Source: an uncultured Nitrospira sp.
GTDB taxonomy: Bacteria > Nitrospirota > Nitrospiria > Nitrospirales > UBA8639
Direction: 5' to 3'
DNA length: 64,000 nt
Assembly: GCA_902500695.1 (NCBI GenBank)
Contig: CABVRQ010000005.1
Location: 29,919-93,918 of the forward strand
Shown: positions 63,076 through 64,000 of the stretch, piece by piece
Numbering within the stretch: position 1 is the stretch's first letter
Layout of the letters: each line of letters opens with the position of its first letter
Translations under genes and position numbers: made by a program
Notes under the pieces: generated by a model
What the model saw: the letters and a program-made list of their open reading frames with translations, nothing else
The model's database searches: none
Told to the model about the DNA's origin: nothing

Positions 63076-64000
63076 ATGCCCACATCCGCGCAGCATCCTT
63101 ACCACCCGATTATCTACGTCCGCGGCTTTGCCGCCACTCAGAGCGAGATTGAGGAAACGGTGGCTGACCCGTACATGGGGTTTAATATCGGCTCGACTAA
63201 GTCCCGCGTGGCATGGACCGGCGACGTCAAGCGCTTTTACTTCGAGTCGCCGCTCGTGCGGTTAATGAGCGATCACGAGTATGAGGATGTCTTCGTGGAT
63301 GGTGATGATCTGGTGGCTGCGGAGCGCACCGACTATGCCGTTCCATACCGCTCCATTATTATCTATCGTTATTACGATGAGGCCTCGAATGATTTCGGGG
63401 ATGGCAAGACGCCGCCCATTGAGCATTTCGCCAAAGGCCTGGGCAATCTCATTCTGCGCCTGCGCGAAAAGGTCTGTGCGAACAAGGACAACAAGATCAC
63501 GCCCAAAGACTTCCGGGTGTATCTCGTGGCCCACTCCATGGGAGGGCTGATCTGCCGGGCCTTTCTGCAAAATACGAAACTCAGCTCGGCGGAAGCGCGC
63601 AACGCCGTAGACAAAGTTTTTACCTATGCCACGCCTCACAATGGCATTGACATGCGTATCGTGCGCAATGTGCCGGGTTGGCTTTCGTTCGGGGACATCA
63701 ATAACTTCAATCGCGAGAAGATGGCCTCATACCTTGCTGTGCCTAAGGGTGATGACGTCTCGGTCGTGAAAAACTTTCCGCCCGAGCGTATTTTCAACCT
63801 TGTGGGCACCGATTCGCGCGATTACACCGTGGCCGGCGGCATCTCGTCGTGGGCTGCGGGCGATGCCAGTGACGGGCTGGTTCGCCTCGAGAATGCCACC
63901 ACGCATGGGGCAGGTTCCGACGGGAAGGATGTGAGTTCGCCGCGGGCGTTCGTGCACCGCAGCCACTCGGGCCATTACGGTATCGTGAATTCCGAGGAAG
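63076..64000 (+). CDS. Alpha/beta hydrolase (lipase/esterase-like), partial
   Basis: Runs off the window; 308 codons visible without a stop. Seen: YHPIIYVRGFAATQ as the first strand and oxyanion region, then VYLVAHSMGGLICRAF with nucleophile Ser154 in an AHSMGG elbow and a following TYATPHNGID segment as in triacylglycerol lipases and PGAP1-like hydrolases. No signal peptide. ATG 63076 has GGAGGA six bases upstream. GC content and codon choice (many GCC, GGC, CGC) differ clearly from neighbouring genes, suggesting transfer. Confidence 0.85.
   Translation, partial: MPTSAQHPYHPIIYVRGFAATQSEIEETVADPYMGFNIGSTKSRVAWTGDVKRFYFESPLVRLMSDHEYEDVFVDGDDLVAAERTDYAVPYRSIIIYRYYDEASNDFGDGKTPPIEHFAKGLGNLILRLREKVCANKDNKITPKDFRVYLVAHSMGGLICRAFLQNTKLSSAEARNAVDKVFTYATPHNGIDMRIVRNVPGWLSFGDINNFNREKMASYLAVPKGDDVSVVKNFPPERIFNLVGTDSRDYTVAGGISSWAAGDASDGLVRLENATTHGAGSDGKDVSSPRAFVHRSHSGHYGIVNSEE

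Overview
The window looks like a chromosomal segment of a Nitrospirota bacterium, probably a Nitrospira relative. The main reason is a complete Pup-like UBact/proteasome locus (ARC ATPase, Dop, UBact, PrcB, PrcA, PafA). That gene set is known from Gram-negative lineages such as Nitrospirae, and LptFG, TatC and several outer-membrane lipoproteins indicate a diderm cell. Base composition is intermediate, as in marine Nitrospira, but the species assignment is inference.

Layout. 1-7.8 kb: the UBact-proteasome operon, interrupted between dop and the UBact gene by an AT-rich SAM methyltransferase. 7.8-8.9 kb: about 1.07 kb without a gene, ending in an intrinsic-terminator-like hairpin. 8.9-14.7 kb: a tripartite RND efflux operon (lipoprotein adaptor, inner-membrane pump, NodT-type outer-membrane lipoprotein). 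14.8-19.2 kb: a small secreted protein, an M20 amidohydrolase, a UDP-glucuronate-decarboxylase-like epimerase and a Tat-exported molybdopterin oxidoreductase. 19.2-25.4 kb (minus strand): guaB-guaA-pseudouridine synthase-aspS. 25.6-29.1 kb (minus strand): a double NHL-propeller protein and a cold-shock protein with an orphan terminator in its leader. 29.4-31.6 kb: lptF-lptG. 31.9-33.0 kb: a cyclic-di-GMP-I (GEMM-I) riboswitch and terminator in front of a FliA-type sigma factor gene. 33-42 kb: housekeeping and small conserved genes (SleB-like hydrolase, thioredoxin, recN, an HxD oxygenase-like protein, PP2C phosphatase, YprB-like nuclease, two DUF507 genes). 42-49 kb: radA, a LolB-like lipoprotein, tsaB, rimI, a YdcH-like gene, tatC, a BNR-propeller protein and a cyclophilin. 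49.3-50.5 kb: an HTH plus periplasmic-binding-domain regulator. 51.2-56.5 kb (minus strand): a protein-thiocarboxylate sulfur-transfer cluster with two ubiquitin-fold carriers, two E1-like adenylyltransferases, a JAMM peptidase, an NIL protein, a threonine-synthase-like enzyme and a cysteine synthase. 56.6-59.2 kb (minus strand): a sirtuin and a DEAD-box helicase. 59.7-64 kb: a DUF4412-like protein, nhaA, a possibly frameshifted hypothetical gene and the start of an alpha/beta hydrolase with different base composition.

The most notable systems are: (i) UBact tagging and proteasomal degradation; (ii) c-di-GMP control of a motility sigma factor at the RNA level; (iii) the sulfur-carrier cluster, where both carriers end in one residue beyond di-glycine (GGS and GGGA) and a JAMM peptidase is encoded nearby. 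The third predicts a processing, activation, sulfuration and release cycle like the one described for Wolinella HcyS/HcyD/HcyF. No rRNA, tRNA, CRISPR array or insertion sequence was recognised.
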